Shown: positions 36,092-45,734, counted from the stretch's first letter. The stretch: DNA of 64,000 bases from an uncultured Granulosicoccus sp. (GCA_947492525.1 CANLNQ010000011.1:1-64000); one strand, 5' to 3'. Notes: generated from the letters alone by a model not told the origin. Made by a program: numbers and translations.

Positions 36092-36739
36092 ATGTCACCG
36101 TTTCTGGTTTCCTTCAAACTCGCTCTGTGGACATCCCTGATACTGCTGCCGCTGGGCCTGCTGATGGGCCGCTGGCTGGCCTTTTCCTCGTGTCGCCACA
36201 AGTCTCTGATAGAGGCAATGCTGTTCCTGCCCCTGATCCTGCCCCCCACGGTCATCGGTTACTACCTTCTGCAGCTGTTCAGCCCCGAGACCTTTACCGG
36301 CGCACTGAGCATCAAGTTGCTCGGGGGACCACTGGTCTTCACCTTTCCGGGGCTGGTTGTGGCATCGATCGTGGTGAATCTGCCCTTCGCGGTACAGCCG
36401 ATCCAGCTGGCCTTCAGCGCCTTGCCACTGGAAGTACGTGAAGCGGCCTGGGTCAGCGGTCTGTCGCCCTGGAAAACCTGGTGGCATATCGAATTGCCGC
36501 TCGTCTGGCAGGGCCTGCTGGCCAGCTCCACCCTGGTATTTGCCCACACGCTGGGAGAATTCGGCGTCGTGCTGCTGGTGGGGGGGAATATCGAGGGAGT
36601 CACACGGACCGTCTCGATCGCCATCTACGACAGCGTGCAGGCATTCGACATGAGAACCGCCGGCTGGTACAGCATCTCGCTGTTGCTGTTCTCGCTGGCA
36701 GCACTGCTGGTTGTCCGACGCGCTCAGCCAGCCACATGA
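36092..36739 (+). CDS. modB: Molybdate ABC transporter permease
   Basis: The 215-residue membrane protein matches ModB: SFKLALWTSLILLPLGLLMG, LFLPLILPPTVIGYYLLQLF, and the contact loop AWVSGLSPWKTWWHIELPLV followed by AHTLGEFGVVLLVGGNIEG. It forms the channel for molybdate with ModA and ModC. The start is ATG 36092, 17 bases after modA. The stop overlaps the ATG of modC as ATGA, indicating coupled translation. Confidence 0.94.
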   Translation: MSPFLVSFKLALWTSLILLPLGLLMGRWLAFSSCRHKSLIEAMLFLPLILPPTVIGYYLLQLFSPETFTGALSIKLLGGPLVFTFPGLVVASIVVNLPFAVQPIQLAFSALPLEVREAAWVSGLSPWKTWWHIELPLVWQGLLASSTLVFAHTLGEFGVVLLVGGNIEGVTRTVSIAIYDSVQAFDMRTAGWYSISLLLFSLAALLVVRRAQPAT

Positions 36740-37830
36740 GCCAGCCACTGACCGCCGACATACGGCAATCGAAGCCGTTCAGCATGGATGTCCACCTGCA
36801 ATGCGGTCCCGGAGAACTGCTGGCACTCGTGGGTCCATCGGGCAGTGGCAAGAGTACCGTCTTGCGAACCATCGCGGGCCTGCATCAGGCTGGCGAGGCC
36901 CGCGTCATGTGCGGAGAAAAGATCTGGCAGAACGGCCGTACGAAAACCGGACTGTCACCGCAGCAACGCCGGGTCGGCATGGTCTTCCAGCACTATGCCC
37001 TGTTCCCTCACCGCAACGTGCTCGAGAATGTCATGCTGGCCATCCAGGATCAGCCGCGCGACGTCCGCGAACCGCGAGCCCGCGAATGGCTCGAGCGCAC
37101 CAACATGACTGGCATGGAACAGCGAAAGCCCGCTCAGCTCTCCGGAGGCCAGCGGCAGCGAGTCGCTCTGGCCAGGGCACTGGCGCGCGAACCGGATGTG
37201 CTGCTGCTGGATGAACCCTTCTCGGCAGTCGACCAGCAGACCCGACGCAAGCTCTATCGCGAGCTGGCTCAGCTACGCCGGACACTCAAGGTGCCGATGC
37301 TGCTGGTCACGCATGATATCAACGAGGTGCAGCAGTTGGCGGACAGCCTCTGTCTCATACACCGCGGAAAAACACTGCAGCAGGGCAAGGTACAGCAGGT
37401 CATCAATGCACCGCTTACCAAGGAAACCGCCAAATTGCTGGGTCACCAGAATCTGATACCGGCAAGGATACTGCGCAAGGAGAGCGCCCAGACCATCCAT
37501 GAACTGGAATCGGGCGAGTTGCTGACAGGCCCGCCCTGCGAGTTCCCCGTCGGCCAGTCGGTCATTCTACTGATACCGCCCACCACGATCTCCATCGCCG
37601 ATTCACGTCAGCCCCCCGCCGGCATCAACTGCCTGCGTGGCTTTGTCAGCGATGCCGTTGGCCTGGGTGACGAGCTTTCTGTCAGGCTTCGCCTGGAAAC
37701 GGTTACAAAGGCATTACGGTTTCGGGTTCCCTTGCACATCGCCAGACAATCGGGTATCACGGCGGGAGTGACACTTGACATCCGGATCAGGGAAACCGAC
37801 ATTCACGTCATGGCCTCTGATGATGACTGA
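36736..37830 (+). CDS. modC: Molybdate ABC transporter ATP-binding protein
   Basis: The 364-residue ATPase has Walker A GPSGSGKSTVL, signature LSGGQRQR, Walker B VLLLDEPFSAVD and switch LLVTHDINEV in about the first 230 residues. A C-terminal TOBE-type oxyanion-sensing domain follows (about 290-360: GINCLRGFVSDAVGLGDELS and VTLDIRIRETDIHV). The ATG at 36736 overlaps the modB stop by 4 bases. It powers molybdate import and completes a standard modABC operon. No ModE-type regulator is nearby. Confidence 0.94.
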   Translation: MSQPLTADIRQSKPFSMDVHLQCGPGELLALVGPSGSGKSTVLRTIAGLHQAGEARVMCGEKIWQNGRTKTGLSPQQRRVGMVFQHYALFPHRNVLENVMLAIQDQPRDVREPRAREWLERTNMTGMEQRKPAQLSGGQRQRVALARALAREPDVLLLDEPFSAVDQQTRRKLYRELAQLRRTLKVPMLLVTHDINEVQQLADSLCLIHRGKTLQQGKVQQVINAPLTKETAKLLGHQNLIPARILRKESAQTIHELESGELLTGPPCEFPVGQSVILLIPPTTISIADSRQPPAGINCLRGFVSDAVGLGDELSVRLRLETVTKALRFRVPLHIARQSGITAGVTLDIRIRETDIHVMASDDD

Positions 37831-37875
37831 CAGAGATCTGCCACCCCATTAACGACCTTTCGTGAAAATGTCAGG

Positions 37876-38859
37876 ATGATAAGTCGATTCCTTCCCAATA
37901 GTCGTCGTTCCTTCAACAGCCTGAGCGAGCAGGAAGTGCTGGCACTGGCCATCTCCTCGGAAGAGGATGACATGCGCATCTATCGCTCCTATGCCGATGG
38001 TCTGCGCGAGAGCTTTCCGGATTCCGCGCGCATCTTCGATGGCATGGCCGAGGAAGAGAACCGGCATCGAGGCATGCTCATCGAGCTGCACAAGCGTCGC
38101 TTTGGCAACGAGATCCCGTTGATTCGGCGTGAACACGTGCGCGGTTACTATGAGCGCAAACCCGACTGGCTGGTACGTCCGTTACCGCTGGAGAAGACGC
38201 GGGCCATGGCCGAGGAGATGGAATCTCAGGCGGAGCGGTTCTACCGCGTGGCGGCATCGCAGGCACAGGACGCTGACACCCGGAAATTGCTCGGCGATCT
38301 GGCCAATGCCGAATCCAGACACAATGATCTGGCAGTGAAACTGGGTCAGGAAAATCTGACCGATGAGGCCAGGACTCGCGAGGAGGACACGGAAAAGAGG
38401 CAGTTCCTGCTCACCTACGTGCAACCCGGTCTGGCAGGATTGATGGATGGCTCGATTTCCACGCTGGCGCCCATCTTCGCAGCGGCCTTCGCCACCGGCA
38501 ACACCTGGAACACATTCCTGATCGGATTGTCGGCATCGATCGGTGCCGGCATTTCGATGGGATTCACCGAAGCGGCGCATGATGATGGCGTACTCACCGG
38601 GCGAGGGTCGCCGATCAAGCGTGGACTGGCCTCTGGCATCATGACCACCATCGGTGGCCTGGGTCATGCTCTGCCGTATCTCATACCCGATTTCCGGACC
38701 GCTACCACCGTGGCCATCGCGGTGGTTTTCGTGGAGCTCTGGGCGATCACCTGGATACAGAACCGCTATATGGAGACGCCCTGGGGACGAGCCATCTTCC
38801 AGGTCATTCTTGGCGGCTCACTGGTTCTGGCAGCCGGCATCCTGATCGGCGTAGCCTGA
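37876..38859 (+). CDS. mbfA: MbfA-like iron exporter (ferritin-like domain fused to VIT1/CCC1 transporter)
   Basis: The 327-residue protein fuses an N-terminal ferritin-like di-iron domain (about 15-165; ISSEEDDMRIYRSYADGL, EEENRH, AEEMESQAERFY, NAESRHND supply the Glu and His ligands) to a C-terminal VIT1/CCC1 transporter domain (LLTYVQPGLAGLMDGSISTL, GLSASIGAGISMGFTEAAHD, and later membrane helices). In Bradyrhizobium and Agrobacterium, MbfA exports iron and protects against peroxide. It follows modC by 45 bases and may be co-transcribed. No Irr or Fur box was recognised. The start is ATG 37876. Confidence 0.9.
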   Translation: MISRFLPNSRRSFNSLSEQEVLALAISSEEDDMRIYRSYADGLRESFPDSARIFDGMAEEENRHRGMLIELHKRRFGNEIPLIRREHVRGYYERKPDWLVRPLPLEKTRAMAEEMESQAERFYRVAASQAQDADTRKLLGDLANAESRHNDLAVKLGQENLTDEARTREEDTEKRQFLLTYVQPGLAGLMDGSISTLAPIFAAAFATGNTWNTFLIGLSASIGAGISMGFTEAAHDDGVLTGRGSPIKRGLASGIMTTIGGLGHALPYLIPDFRTATTVAIAVVFVELWAITWIQNRYMETPWGRAIFQVILGGSLVLAAGILIGVA

Positions 38860-38898
38860 TCGGCTCGCAGCAAGGGCGGCACCTCTGCCACAAACAGC

Positions 38899-38939
38899 CT
38901 GCCCGGGGACATGCCTCGACAATGGCATGCCCCCGGCAG
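38899..38939. terminator. Strong hairpin between convergent genes
   Basis: CTGCCCGGGGACATGCC pairs with GGCATGCCCCCGGCAG around an 8-base loop, with one mismatch and one bulge. It sits between the mbfA stop and the stop of the convergent kinase-like gene, where a bidirectional terminator is expected. There is no long T-tract. Confidence 0.6.
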
Positions 38940-38955
38940 ATGAGAGCAAGCCGTA

Positions 38956-39951
38956 CTAGAGGCTGTTCTCCAGCACGATCTCGTTTCTGTCCGAGTTCTT
39001 CGCGGCCGCCTGAAATCCCATCTTGATCAGTGACTCGTTGCTGGTCGACTGACTGCCTTTCATGACCGTTGCGCCGCTTCGTTCAACCAGCGCTGTGGTT
39101 GTGACCTGAGCCTGCTCCAGAACCCGTGCGAACCTGAGTCGCCGATCATCATCCCGCGATGCCAGCCCCAGCTCATCACCCGCTCCCGACAAGCCTCTGA
39201 TCATGAAGATCTCGGAGGTGACACTGACCTCTCCGGGGCTGTTACCCGCGCCATTCAGGTAGCAGGTCCTCACCACGATTTCACCGCCATGGAACAATGA
39301 CTTCCCCGCCAGTCTTATCAGGTAGGACAGACTCAGCGACAACAGACTGCGGTCTGCCATGATGCGTTCTGGCAACTGCTCGAGCTCCAGCCGAAACATG
39401 ACGATTGCCGGCATTTCGTTGGTCAGTCTCGCGACGGTTTCACGCAGCACGGCATTCAGATCGACAACGGACAACTCGGTATGACCCGACGATGAAAAGA
39501 CCGTCAACTGCTGAATGCGGTCGATCGCCAGCGTGGCAGCTTCGCGAATGTTCTCGACAGGCTTTTCGGCCGAGGCCTCGGACTCCAGCATCATGCTGGC
39601 CAGCTCGGCGTTGCCGACGACCACCTGCATGTCGTTGTTGAGTTCGTGCTTGACCACCCGGAACATCGACAGCATGGCCTGCAACTGCCTTTCGCTGTTG
39701 CTGGCAATCTTCTGACTGACACTCTGGTGAAAGTATCTGAGCAACCATGCCGACGCCACGAAAGCGACCGAAGCACCCTGCATTACCAGTAGCGCCGTTG
39801 GTTCGACCCATGCCATCGCAGGCGGCCAGATGCGCCAGATGATACCCAGCAACCCTGTTACACCGGCTGCGAGCAGCAAGGCACTCACCGCCAGCCTGAT
39901 CCAGCGATATCTGTCTGACAGGTCAGCCTCAAGCGTTGCCTTTTGTTGCAT
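38956..39951 (-). CDS. Membrane histidine-kinase-like protein with degenerate ATPase domain
   Basis: The 331-residue protein has two transmembrane segments (LAVSALLLAAGVTGLLGI and ALLVMQGASVAFVASAWLL) with almost no loop, then a HisKA-like helix with VVKHELNNDMQVVVGNAEL, which keeps a histidine followed by ELNND. The following region should be the ATP-binding domain, but the N box (SYLIRLAGKS), the DxGxG box and the GLGL box are not recognisable. This looks like a pseudokinase or a phosphotransfer/scaffold protein. The start is uncertain: ATG 39951, or TTG 40026 just before the upstream stop. It follows the membrane protein gene at 40019 and is probably co-transcribed with it. Confidence 0.7.
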   Translation of the reverse strand: MQQKATLEADLSDRYRWIRLAVSALLLAAGVTGLLGIIWRIWPPAMAWVEPTALLVMQGASVAFVASAWLLRYFHQSVSQKIASNSERQLQAMLSMFRVVKHELNNDMQVVVGNAELASMMLESEASAEKPVENIREAATLAIDRIQQLTVFSSSGHTELSVVDLNAVLRETVARLTNEMPAIVMFRLELEQLPERIMADRSLLSLSLSYLIRLAGKSLFHGGEIVVRTCYLNGAGNSPGEVSVTSEIFMIRGLSGAGDELGLASRDDDRRLRFARVLEQAQVTTTALVERSGATVMKGSQSTSNESLIKMGFQAAAKNSDRNEIVLENSL

Positions 39952-40018
39952 GACGAGTGATTTGACGGCGGTCAGACGGGATTCATCAGTGCGTTGATTC
40001 TGAGACCTGAGACATGTT

Positions 40019-40894
40019 TCAGTCAAGCTTCTGCGAATGCCGGGAAGCGTATTGGTAAGCGTTGACACTCGTGTACTTTGCACTGGACACCTCATTGACA
40101 GAATACTCGGGCAGAGTATTGGCGTTGGCGACATTCAATATGGTCTGCAGGAGCGCCAGAAGAATGATCATCGTCGTGAAAGGCACTCGCAGGTCGAGTG
40201 CGGACAGGTCCGTACTGGCGAAGGCCGCCGCATTCTTGCCAAGCGCTCCGCGTACCGAAAGGCGATGTCCGGAAGGCAGGCTGACGTCGCTGTCCATTGA
40301 TGAATGCTGCTGAATGTCAGATCGTCGGCTGACACTGTTCATGCCCAGACCACCTTCGGACGCCCGTTGATGCTCTACGGATACCTCCTCGGCGGCGCTC
40401 TCGCTGCCCATCTCACTGACCGAGGCGTGATCGGGTTGTTGCAGCACGGGCTGTGCCTCTGGCTCGGCAAAGGCTTCGGGTTTGTAGAACTCCGGCACAT
40501 AGGTGCCAACGCGCAAGACCACCCTTGCCAGACAATCGTTCTGATCCTCGTAGGCGGCTGCCAGAGTCTTTCTCAGCCGCAAGGCCAGCACCCGGACAGA
40601 CGGATCTGCCTGGGCATCGAAGTCATCCGGCTTGCCCAGTGCATCCACACCCACCGTATAGGCCTTGATGCGAGAGCCATTGCCTTTCAGTGTTTCGCAA
40701 ACGATATAGCGTAGAAATGCCGACATCTGGCGTGCCCCGGAGAACCGACGATCCGCCAGTAAACGATCCAATTCCGCTCGAATCACGGAAGGATCAGATT
40801 CGGCGAGCGACGAATTATTACTCGAACTATTCATGGCTGACATTGATTTCCGTATATCTGTTTGTTGTAAGGAATCAAACTGAACAACGTTCAT
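40019..40894 (-). CDS. Membrane protein with N-terminal domain seen in signalling cyclases/regulators, function unknown
   Basis: The 291-residue protein has an N-terminal region (about 35-125) with RAELDRLLADRRFSGARQMS, FLRYIVCETLKGNGSRIKAY and SVRVLALRLRKTLAAAYED. This resembles the conserved N-terminal module found before adenylate-cyclase or TPR regions in many proteobacterial regulators. A long acidic, low-complexity linker follows, then one transmembrane helix (TTMIILLALLQTILNVAN) near residue 240 and a short tail. It thus looks like a cytoplasmic DNA- or protein-binding domain tied to the membrane, CadC-like in outline. The start at ATG 40894 is less certain than ATG 40843. It is divergent from an OmpR-type regulator. 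Confidence 0.65.
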   Translation of the reverse strand: MNVVQFDSLQQTDIRKSMSAMNSSSNNSSLAESDPSVIRAELDRLLADRRFSGARQMSAFLRYIVCETLKGNGSRIKAYTVGVDALGKPDDFDAQADPSVRVLALRLRKTLAAAYEDQNDCLARVVLRVGTYVPEFYKPEAFAEPEAQPVLQQPDHASVSEMGSESAAEEVSVEHQRASEGGLGMNSVSRRSDIQQHSSMDSDVSLPSGHRLSVRGALGKNAAAFASTDLSALDLRVPFTTMIILLALLQTILNVANANTLPEYSVNEVSSAKYTSVNAYQYASRHSQKLD

Positions 40895-41205
40895 GTCCGG
40901 CTCTGGTGTTACAGAAAGACAACTTCTTTCAGTGAGATCTTGTGAATTTCATTATCATTAAGGTATGTAAAGCTATTAGTGACATTTGGCAGGCATTGCG
41001 TCAGGATTCGTAAACGCTTGGTAACGAGACCCACAGGAACCGATTTCAGGCATGCTGACGCTACGGACTGCTTCATGAAAATGCATCAGTGCACACCTAC
41101 CAATATTGAGAGTTCGCTTGCTGGTCCTGGCACTCGCCGGCCGCTATCATCCCCATTCAACCGGCCAACGCGGCTCCCTGGCTCAATCAGATCCCCCCAA
41201 ACAAC
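40895..41205. other. Divergent promoter region between kinase-like operon and OmpR-type regulator
   Basis: This 311-bp gap holds no credible gene. The segment 40940-40985 is AT-rich against its surroundings and probably holds promoter elements for the minus-strand pair. I could not identify a clear inverted repeat or tandem site for the regulator. Confidence 0.45.
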
Positions 41206-41976
41206 GTGATCCATACGGCGAAGATACTGGTCGTCGACGACGACGTCAGAATTAGGGACTTGCTGCGAACCTCTCTGGAAGCGGAAGGTTTTGCTGTGGT
41301 TGAAGCCGCCACCAGTGAAGAACTCTATGAATGCCTCAGTTCTGGTGAAATCGACCTGATCACCATGGATGTGCTGCTCGATCGGGAAAATGGTCTGGAT
41401 CTGGTACGAGACATCCGTCGTCACAGCGAGATCCCCATCATTCTCGTCTCGGGCCGCGTCGACCTCATCGATACCGTGGTGGGCCTGGAGATCGGTGCCG
41501 ATGACTACATCACCAAACCGTTTCCCATCCGCGAACTCATCGCCAGAGTGCGCTCGGTACTGCGGCGCGCGCGTTCGACGGCCAGCTCCTACTCGATGCC
41601 CTCACCGTCAGCCAACACATCAGTTGCAGCGGAAACCAGCGATGCGATGGAGGTTGTCCGGTTTGGCGACTGGACATTGATGCCCGCCGCCCGGCAGTTG
41701 CGGAGCCCGGAAAACGAAATCGTTGCGCTGACCACGGCGGAATACGATCTGCTGGAGATCTTTGTGAACAGCCCGATGCGAGCGCTCAGCCGCGACCATC
41801 TGATGGAACAGCTCACCGGGCGCGACTGGCAGCCCAACGATCGCGTGATCGACAACCACGTGGCGCAGCTGCGCAAGAAGATCGAATCCGAGGATGGCTT
41901 CGAATGGATCAAGACCGTGCGCGGTACGGGCTATATGTTTGCCAGTAAAACGACGCGTGAAACGCTTCAGATCTGA
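41206..41976 (+). CDS. OmpR/PhoB-family response regulator
   Basis: The 256-residue protein has an N-terminal receiver (ILVVDDDVRIRDLLRTSL, phospho-acceptor in LITMDVLLDRENGLD, lysine in YITKPFPIRELIARVR), a serine-rich linker (about 127-145), and a C-terminal winged helix (LTTAEYDLLEIFVNSPMRAL, DRVIDNHVAQLRKKIES, IKTVRGTGYMF). The start is GTG 41206. It is divergent from the kinase-like protein and its membrane partner, and lies 115 bases upstream of putA on the same strand. A partner kinase with an intact ATP site is not adjacent. A weak hairpin CCTTTCGAAGG followed by seven T at 41985-42004 may end its transcript. Confidence 0.92.
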   Translation: MIHTAKILVVDDDVRIRDLLRTSLEAEGFAVVEAATSEELYECLSSGEIDLITMDVLLDRENGLDLVRDIRRHSEIPIILVSGRVDLIDTVVGLEIGADDYITKPFPIRELIARVRSVLRRARSTASSYSMPSPSANTSVAAETSDAMEVVRFGDWTLMPAARQLRSPENEIVALTTAEYDLLEIFVNSPMRALSRDHLMEQLTGRDWQPNDRVIDNHVAQLRKKIESEDGFEWIKTVRGTGYMFASKTTRETLQI

Positions 41977-42091
41977 TCATTTCGCCTTTCGAAGGGATTT
42001 TTTTCAGAACAGGATCTGCCTCAACGGGAGAATTCAGGAAAATAGTTTTTCTCTTTGGATGCATACTCGATAACTCCTCACCCTCTTTCGG

Positions 42092-45000
42092 ATGTTATCG
42101 ACGATGCCAACCCCTGAACATCAATCCGGCCACGCGCCCAACAATGGCCAGCATCCCTCCGCCGCGATAACGCTTTCACATTCGGCGGGTGACGATTCCC
42201 GCGCAGCGCTCAGCGGCAGTTCCGATCGCCTCAATGAACTCCGGGCAGAACTGCGCAGTCGATACCAGATGAGTGAATCCGAGGTCGTCAGCCAGCTGCA
42301 ATCCTCACTGGAACTGGATGACGCGGCGCTGGACACCATTCACCAGGATGCCTGCACACTGGTGGAACTGCTCAGAAAACACGACAAACCCACCATGATG
42401 GAGAGTTTTCTGTCCGAATACGGTTTGTCGACGCGCGAAGGCGTTGGCCTGATGTGCCTGGCCGAAGCCCTGTTGCGAGTACCCGATGCCACCACCATCG
42501 ACGAACTCATCGCCGACAAGCTGGAAAGTTCAGACTGGGCTGCCCACCTGGGTCAATCCAGCTCTCCTCTGGTCAACGCATCGACCTGGGCGCTGATGCT
42601 TACCGGTCGTGTACTGGATGACGGCGACCACCCGACTCGCAGCCTCTCCAGCCTTCTCAAGCGCGTGGGCGAGCCCGTGGTACGCACCGCCGTGGGGCAG
42701 GCCATGAAACTGCTCGGCAGACAATTCGTTCTGGGTCAGAACATCGATCAGGCCGTACGGGAAGCCAGAACGCTGGAGAAGCAGGGCTATACCTACTCCT
42801 ATGACATGCTTGGCGAAGCAGCTCACACCTTCGACGATGCCGATCGCTATACGGCCGCCTATGCAGCGGCCATCGATCGCCTGTCCTCGGTAGCCGGAAG
42901 CTCCATCCGAGACAAACCGGGCATCTCGGTCAAGCTCTCTGCTCTGCACCCTCGCTACGAATACACCCATCACAAGGCCGTCATGACCGAATTGCTGCCT
43001 CGCGTGACCAAGCTCGCTGTTCAGGCGAAGGCGGCAGGAATCGGGTTCAATATCGACGCCGAAGAGGCAGACCGACTGGAACTGTCCATGGATGTGATTG
43101 GCGCACTTCTGGCCGATCCAGCGCTGGCGGACTGGGATGGTCTGGGTGTCGTGGTCCAGGCCTACAGCCGTCGTGCACTGCCAGTCATCAACTGGCTGCT
43201 GGCGGTCACCGAACTCAACCAGCGGAAGATCATGGTTCGACTGGTCAAGGGCGCCTATTGGGATACCGAAATCAAACAGGCTCAGGAACTGGGGCTGGCC
43301 TCGTTCCCTGTCTTCACCCGCAAGATGAACACCGATGTCAGTTATCTGGCCTGTGCGCAGGTGCTGCTGGCCAATCGTCATCTGGTCTATCCTCAATTTG
43401 CCACGCACAATGCTCACAGCGTCAGTGCCATTCGCCACATGGCCGGCAGTGATACGCAAAGCTATGAATTCCAGCGCCTGCACGGCATGGGTGAATCACT
43501 GCATGAGCGAGTTCATCAGCAATACCAGACACGCTGCCGAATCTATGCCCCGGTGGGCGCGCATCGGGATCTGCTGGCCTATCTCGTGCGCCGGCTGCTG
43601 GAGAACGGCGCGAACAGCTCCTTCGTCAATCAGATCGTCGACAAACGGATACCGCCTTCCGCTGTCGCCAGCTGTCCGGTCAGAGAATTGCGAAAGACCC
43701 AGCCGATTGAACATCCGGGCATTCTGCTGCCCGCCGACCTGTTTCAGCCACAGCGTGTCAACTCCAAGGGTTTTCGCATCAATGACCCGGCGTCCATCAC
43801 GCCATTGCTCAACGCTCGCGAAGCATTCAGAGAAACACTCTGGCAGGCCACGCCACTTGTCAACGGACAGCAAGCGGCCGAAGCGTCTGAACCCCTGTAC
43901 TCACCCAACGACGCCAGTGAACTGGTCGGACACGTCGCTCCGGCAACCGCCGAACAGGTGACTCAGGCAATCGACGCCGCTGTCGAGTTCAGACAGCAAT
44001 GGTCCGACACGCCGGTAGCAACCCGAGCTGCCGCTCTGCGGGAAACGGCTGATGCTTTCGAAGCCCATACTGCGGAGTTCTGCGCCATGCTCTGTCGCGA
44101 GGCTGGCAAGACCCTGAACGATGCCATATCCGAAGTACGGGAGGCGGTGGACTTCCTGCGCTACTACGCCGCCGTCGCGCCCGAGGCGGCCGAGTCGGCC
44201 TCCGGCCCTGAGGGGCATGGCGTCATGGCATGCATCAGCCCCTGGAATTTTCCGCTGGCGATCTTCACCGGCCAGATCGCGGGCGCTCTGGTCAGCGGCA
44301 ATGTCGTCATTGCAAAACCCGCCGAGCAGACGCCACTGCTGGCAGCCAAGGCCATCGCGCTGATGCATGCAAGCGGCGTCCCCGCTGGCGCCGTGCAGTT
44401 GTTACCCGGCTTTGGCGCTACCGTGGGGAAACAACTGAGCGCAGACCCACGAATCGATGGGGTCTGCTTCACGGGATCGACCGACACCAGCCGACATATC
44501 GAACGTTCGCTCGCCACTCGCACACCCGAACAGCTTGCAGCCGGAGCCAACCCCAATCCCTTGCTGATGGCCGAGACCGGTGGCCTGAACGCCATGATCG
44601 TCGACAGTTCCGCGCTGACAGAGCAGGTGGTGCGTGATGTGGTCATGTCGGCCTTCCAGAGCGCCGGGCAACGGTGTTCGGCACTGCGTATCCTCTACGT
44701 TCAGAAAGAGGCATACTCCCGCGTTCTGACCATGCTGACAGGCGCCATGGATGCATTGACCCTCGGTCATCCCTGGCAATTGTCGACCGACGTCGGACCT
44801 GTCATTGACTGCGACGCGCACACGGCCTTCACACATTACATCGATCAGCATCGACAAGCCGGCAGTCTTCTGCATCAGGTCGACGTGTCCGCAGAATTGC
44901 AGGCCGATGCTGACTGCAGCCGCCTGATCATACCGCCGGCACTGATCGAGGTAGGCGGCATTGCCGACATGGAGAGCGAGATATTCGGTCCGGTTCTGCA

Positions 45001-45721
45001 CCTGGCCAGCTTCGAGGCGCGGGATCTGTCTCGCGTGGTCGAAGACATCAACGCTCGCGGCTTCGGACTGACCTTCGGCCTGCATACCCGGATCGATGAT
45101 CGGGTTCAACAGGTGGTGGATGCGATCAATGCAGGCAATGTCTACGTCAACCGCAATCAGATCGGTGCAGTCGTGGGATCCCAGCCTTTCGGGGGTGAAG
45201 GTTTATCCGGCACCGGACCCAAGGCGGGCGGCCCATGGTATGTCCCGCGCCTGATGAATCGCAGCATTGCCGCGGACGCGCTGCCTCGTGGCACGGCTGC
45301 GGATGAGTCCATCGGGCTGGTTCTGCCCGGCCCCACTGGCGAGAGCAATCACTGGCGCTTCGTACCGCGCGATACGGTACTGGTTCTGGAGAACGATGCA
45401 GAGTCCGCAAGCCAGCTGACTCGATCGCTTGCCGCATTGGGTTGCACGATCACCACGATGCCGTTGAAGGATGCTCTCGATGGTTCCGGCCAGGCGCTTC
45501 AGGCGAGACTGCAACAGGATTCAGTTGCCGTGGTACTGGCTGACAGTCAGGATCCCGGCGAACTTCTTCATCTGCGAAAGCAGCTGGCAGCGACCAATGG
45601 CCCCTTGTTGCCGCTGGTGAATTCGGTGGAAGACTCGAGTCGCTTCCTGCTGGAGAGACACATCTGTATCGACACGACGGCGGCAGGCGGCAATACCAGC
45701 CTGCTCGGTTCAACCACCTGA
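42092..45721 (+). CDS. putA: Bifunctional proline dehydrogenase / delta-1-pyrroline-5-carboxylate dehydrogenase
   Basis: The 1209-residue protein carries an alpha-helical arm (about 45-120), the FAD-dependent proline dehydrogenase barrel (YSYDMLGEAAHTFDDADRYT, KPGISVKLSALHPRYEYTHH, MVRLVKGAYWDTEIKQAQ), and the aldehyde dehydrogenase half (CISPWNFPLAIFTGQIAGAL, CFTGSTDTSRHIER, catalytic cysteine in SAGQRCSALRILYVQ). The C-terminal motif CIDTTAAGGNTSLL is conserved in PutA. It oxidises proline to glutamate in two channelled steps. The ribbon-helix-helix DNA-binding domain of E. coli PutA is absent; the first 45 residues are low complexity, so it should not be its own repressor. The start is ATG 42092 or 42104. 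Confidence 0.96.
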   Translation: MLSTMPTPEHQSGHAPNNGQHPSAAITLSHSAGDDSRAALSGSSDRLNELRAELRSRYQMSESEVVSQLQSSLELDDAALDTIHQDACTLVELLRKHDKPTMMESFLSEYGLSTREGVGLMCLAEALLRVPDATTIDELIADKLESSDWAAHLGQSSSPLVNASTWALMLTGRVLDDGDHPTRSLSSLLKRVGEPVVRTAVGQAMKLLGRQFVLGQNIDQAVREARTLEKQGYTYSYDMLGEAAHTFDDADRYTAAYAAAIDRLSSVAGSSIRDKPGISVKLSALHPRYEYTHHKAVMTELLPRVTKLAVQAKAAGIGFNIDAEEADRLELSMDVIGALLADPALADWDGLGVVVQAYSRRALPVINWLLAVTELNQRKIMVRLVKGAYWDTEIKQAQELGLASFPVFTRKMNTDVSYLACAQVLLANRHLVYPQFATHNAHSVSAIRHMAGSDTQSYEFQRLHGMGESLHERVHQQYQTRCRIYAPVGAHRDLLAYLVRRLLENGANSSFVNQIVDKRIPPSAVASCPVRELRKTQPIEHPGILLPADLFQPQRVNSKGFRINDPASITPLLNAREAFRETLWQATPLVNGQQAAEASEPLYSPNDASELVGHVAPATAEQVTQAIDAAVEFRQQWSDTPVATRAAALRETADAFEAHTAEFCAMLCREAGKTLNDAISEVREAVDFLRYYAAVAPEAAESASGPEGHGVMACISPWNFPLAIFTGQIAGALVSGNVVIAKPAEQTPLLAAKAIALMHASGVPAGAVQLLPGFGATVGKQLSADPRIDGVCFTGSTDTSRHIERSLATRTPEQLAAGANPNPLLMAETGGLNAMIVDSSALTEQVVRDVVMSAFQSAGQRCSALRILYVQKEAYSRVLTMLTGAMDALTLGHPWQLSTDVGPVIDCDAHTAFTHYIDQHRQAGSLLHQVDVSAELQADADCSRLIIPPALIEVGGIADMESEIFGPVLHLASFEARDLSRVVEDINARGFGLTFGLHTRIDDRVQQVVDAINAGNVYVNRNQIGAVVGSQPFGGEGLSGTGPKAGGPWYVPRLMNRSIAADALPRGTAADESIGLVLPGPTGESNHWRFVPRDTVLVLENDAESASQLTRSLAALGCTITTMPLKDALDGSGQALQARLQQDSVAVVLADSQDPGELLHLRKQLAATNGPLLPLVNSVEDSSRFLLERHICIDTTAAGGNTSLLGSTT

Positions 45722-45734
45722 CGAGCGCATGAAA

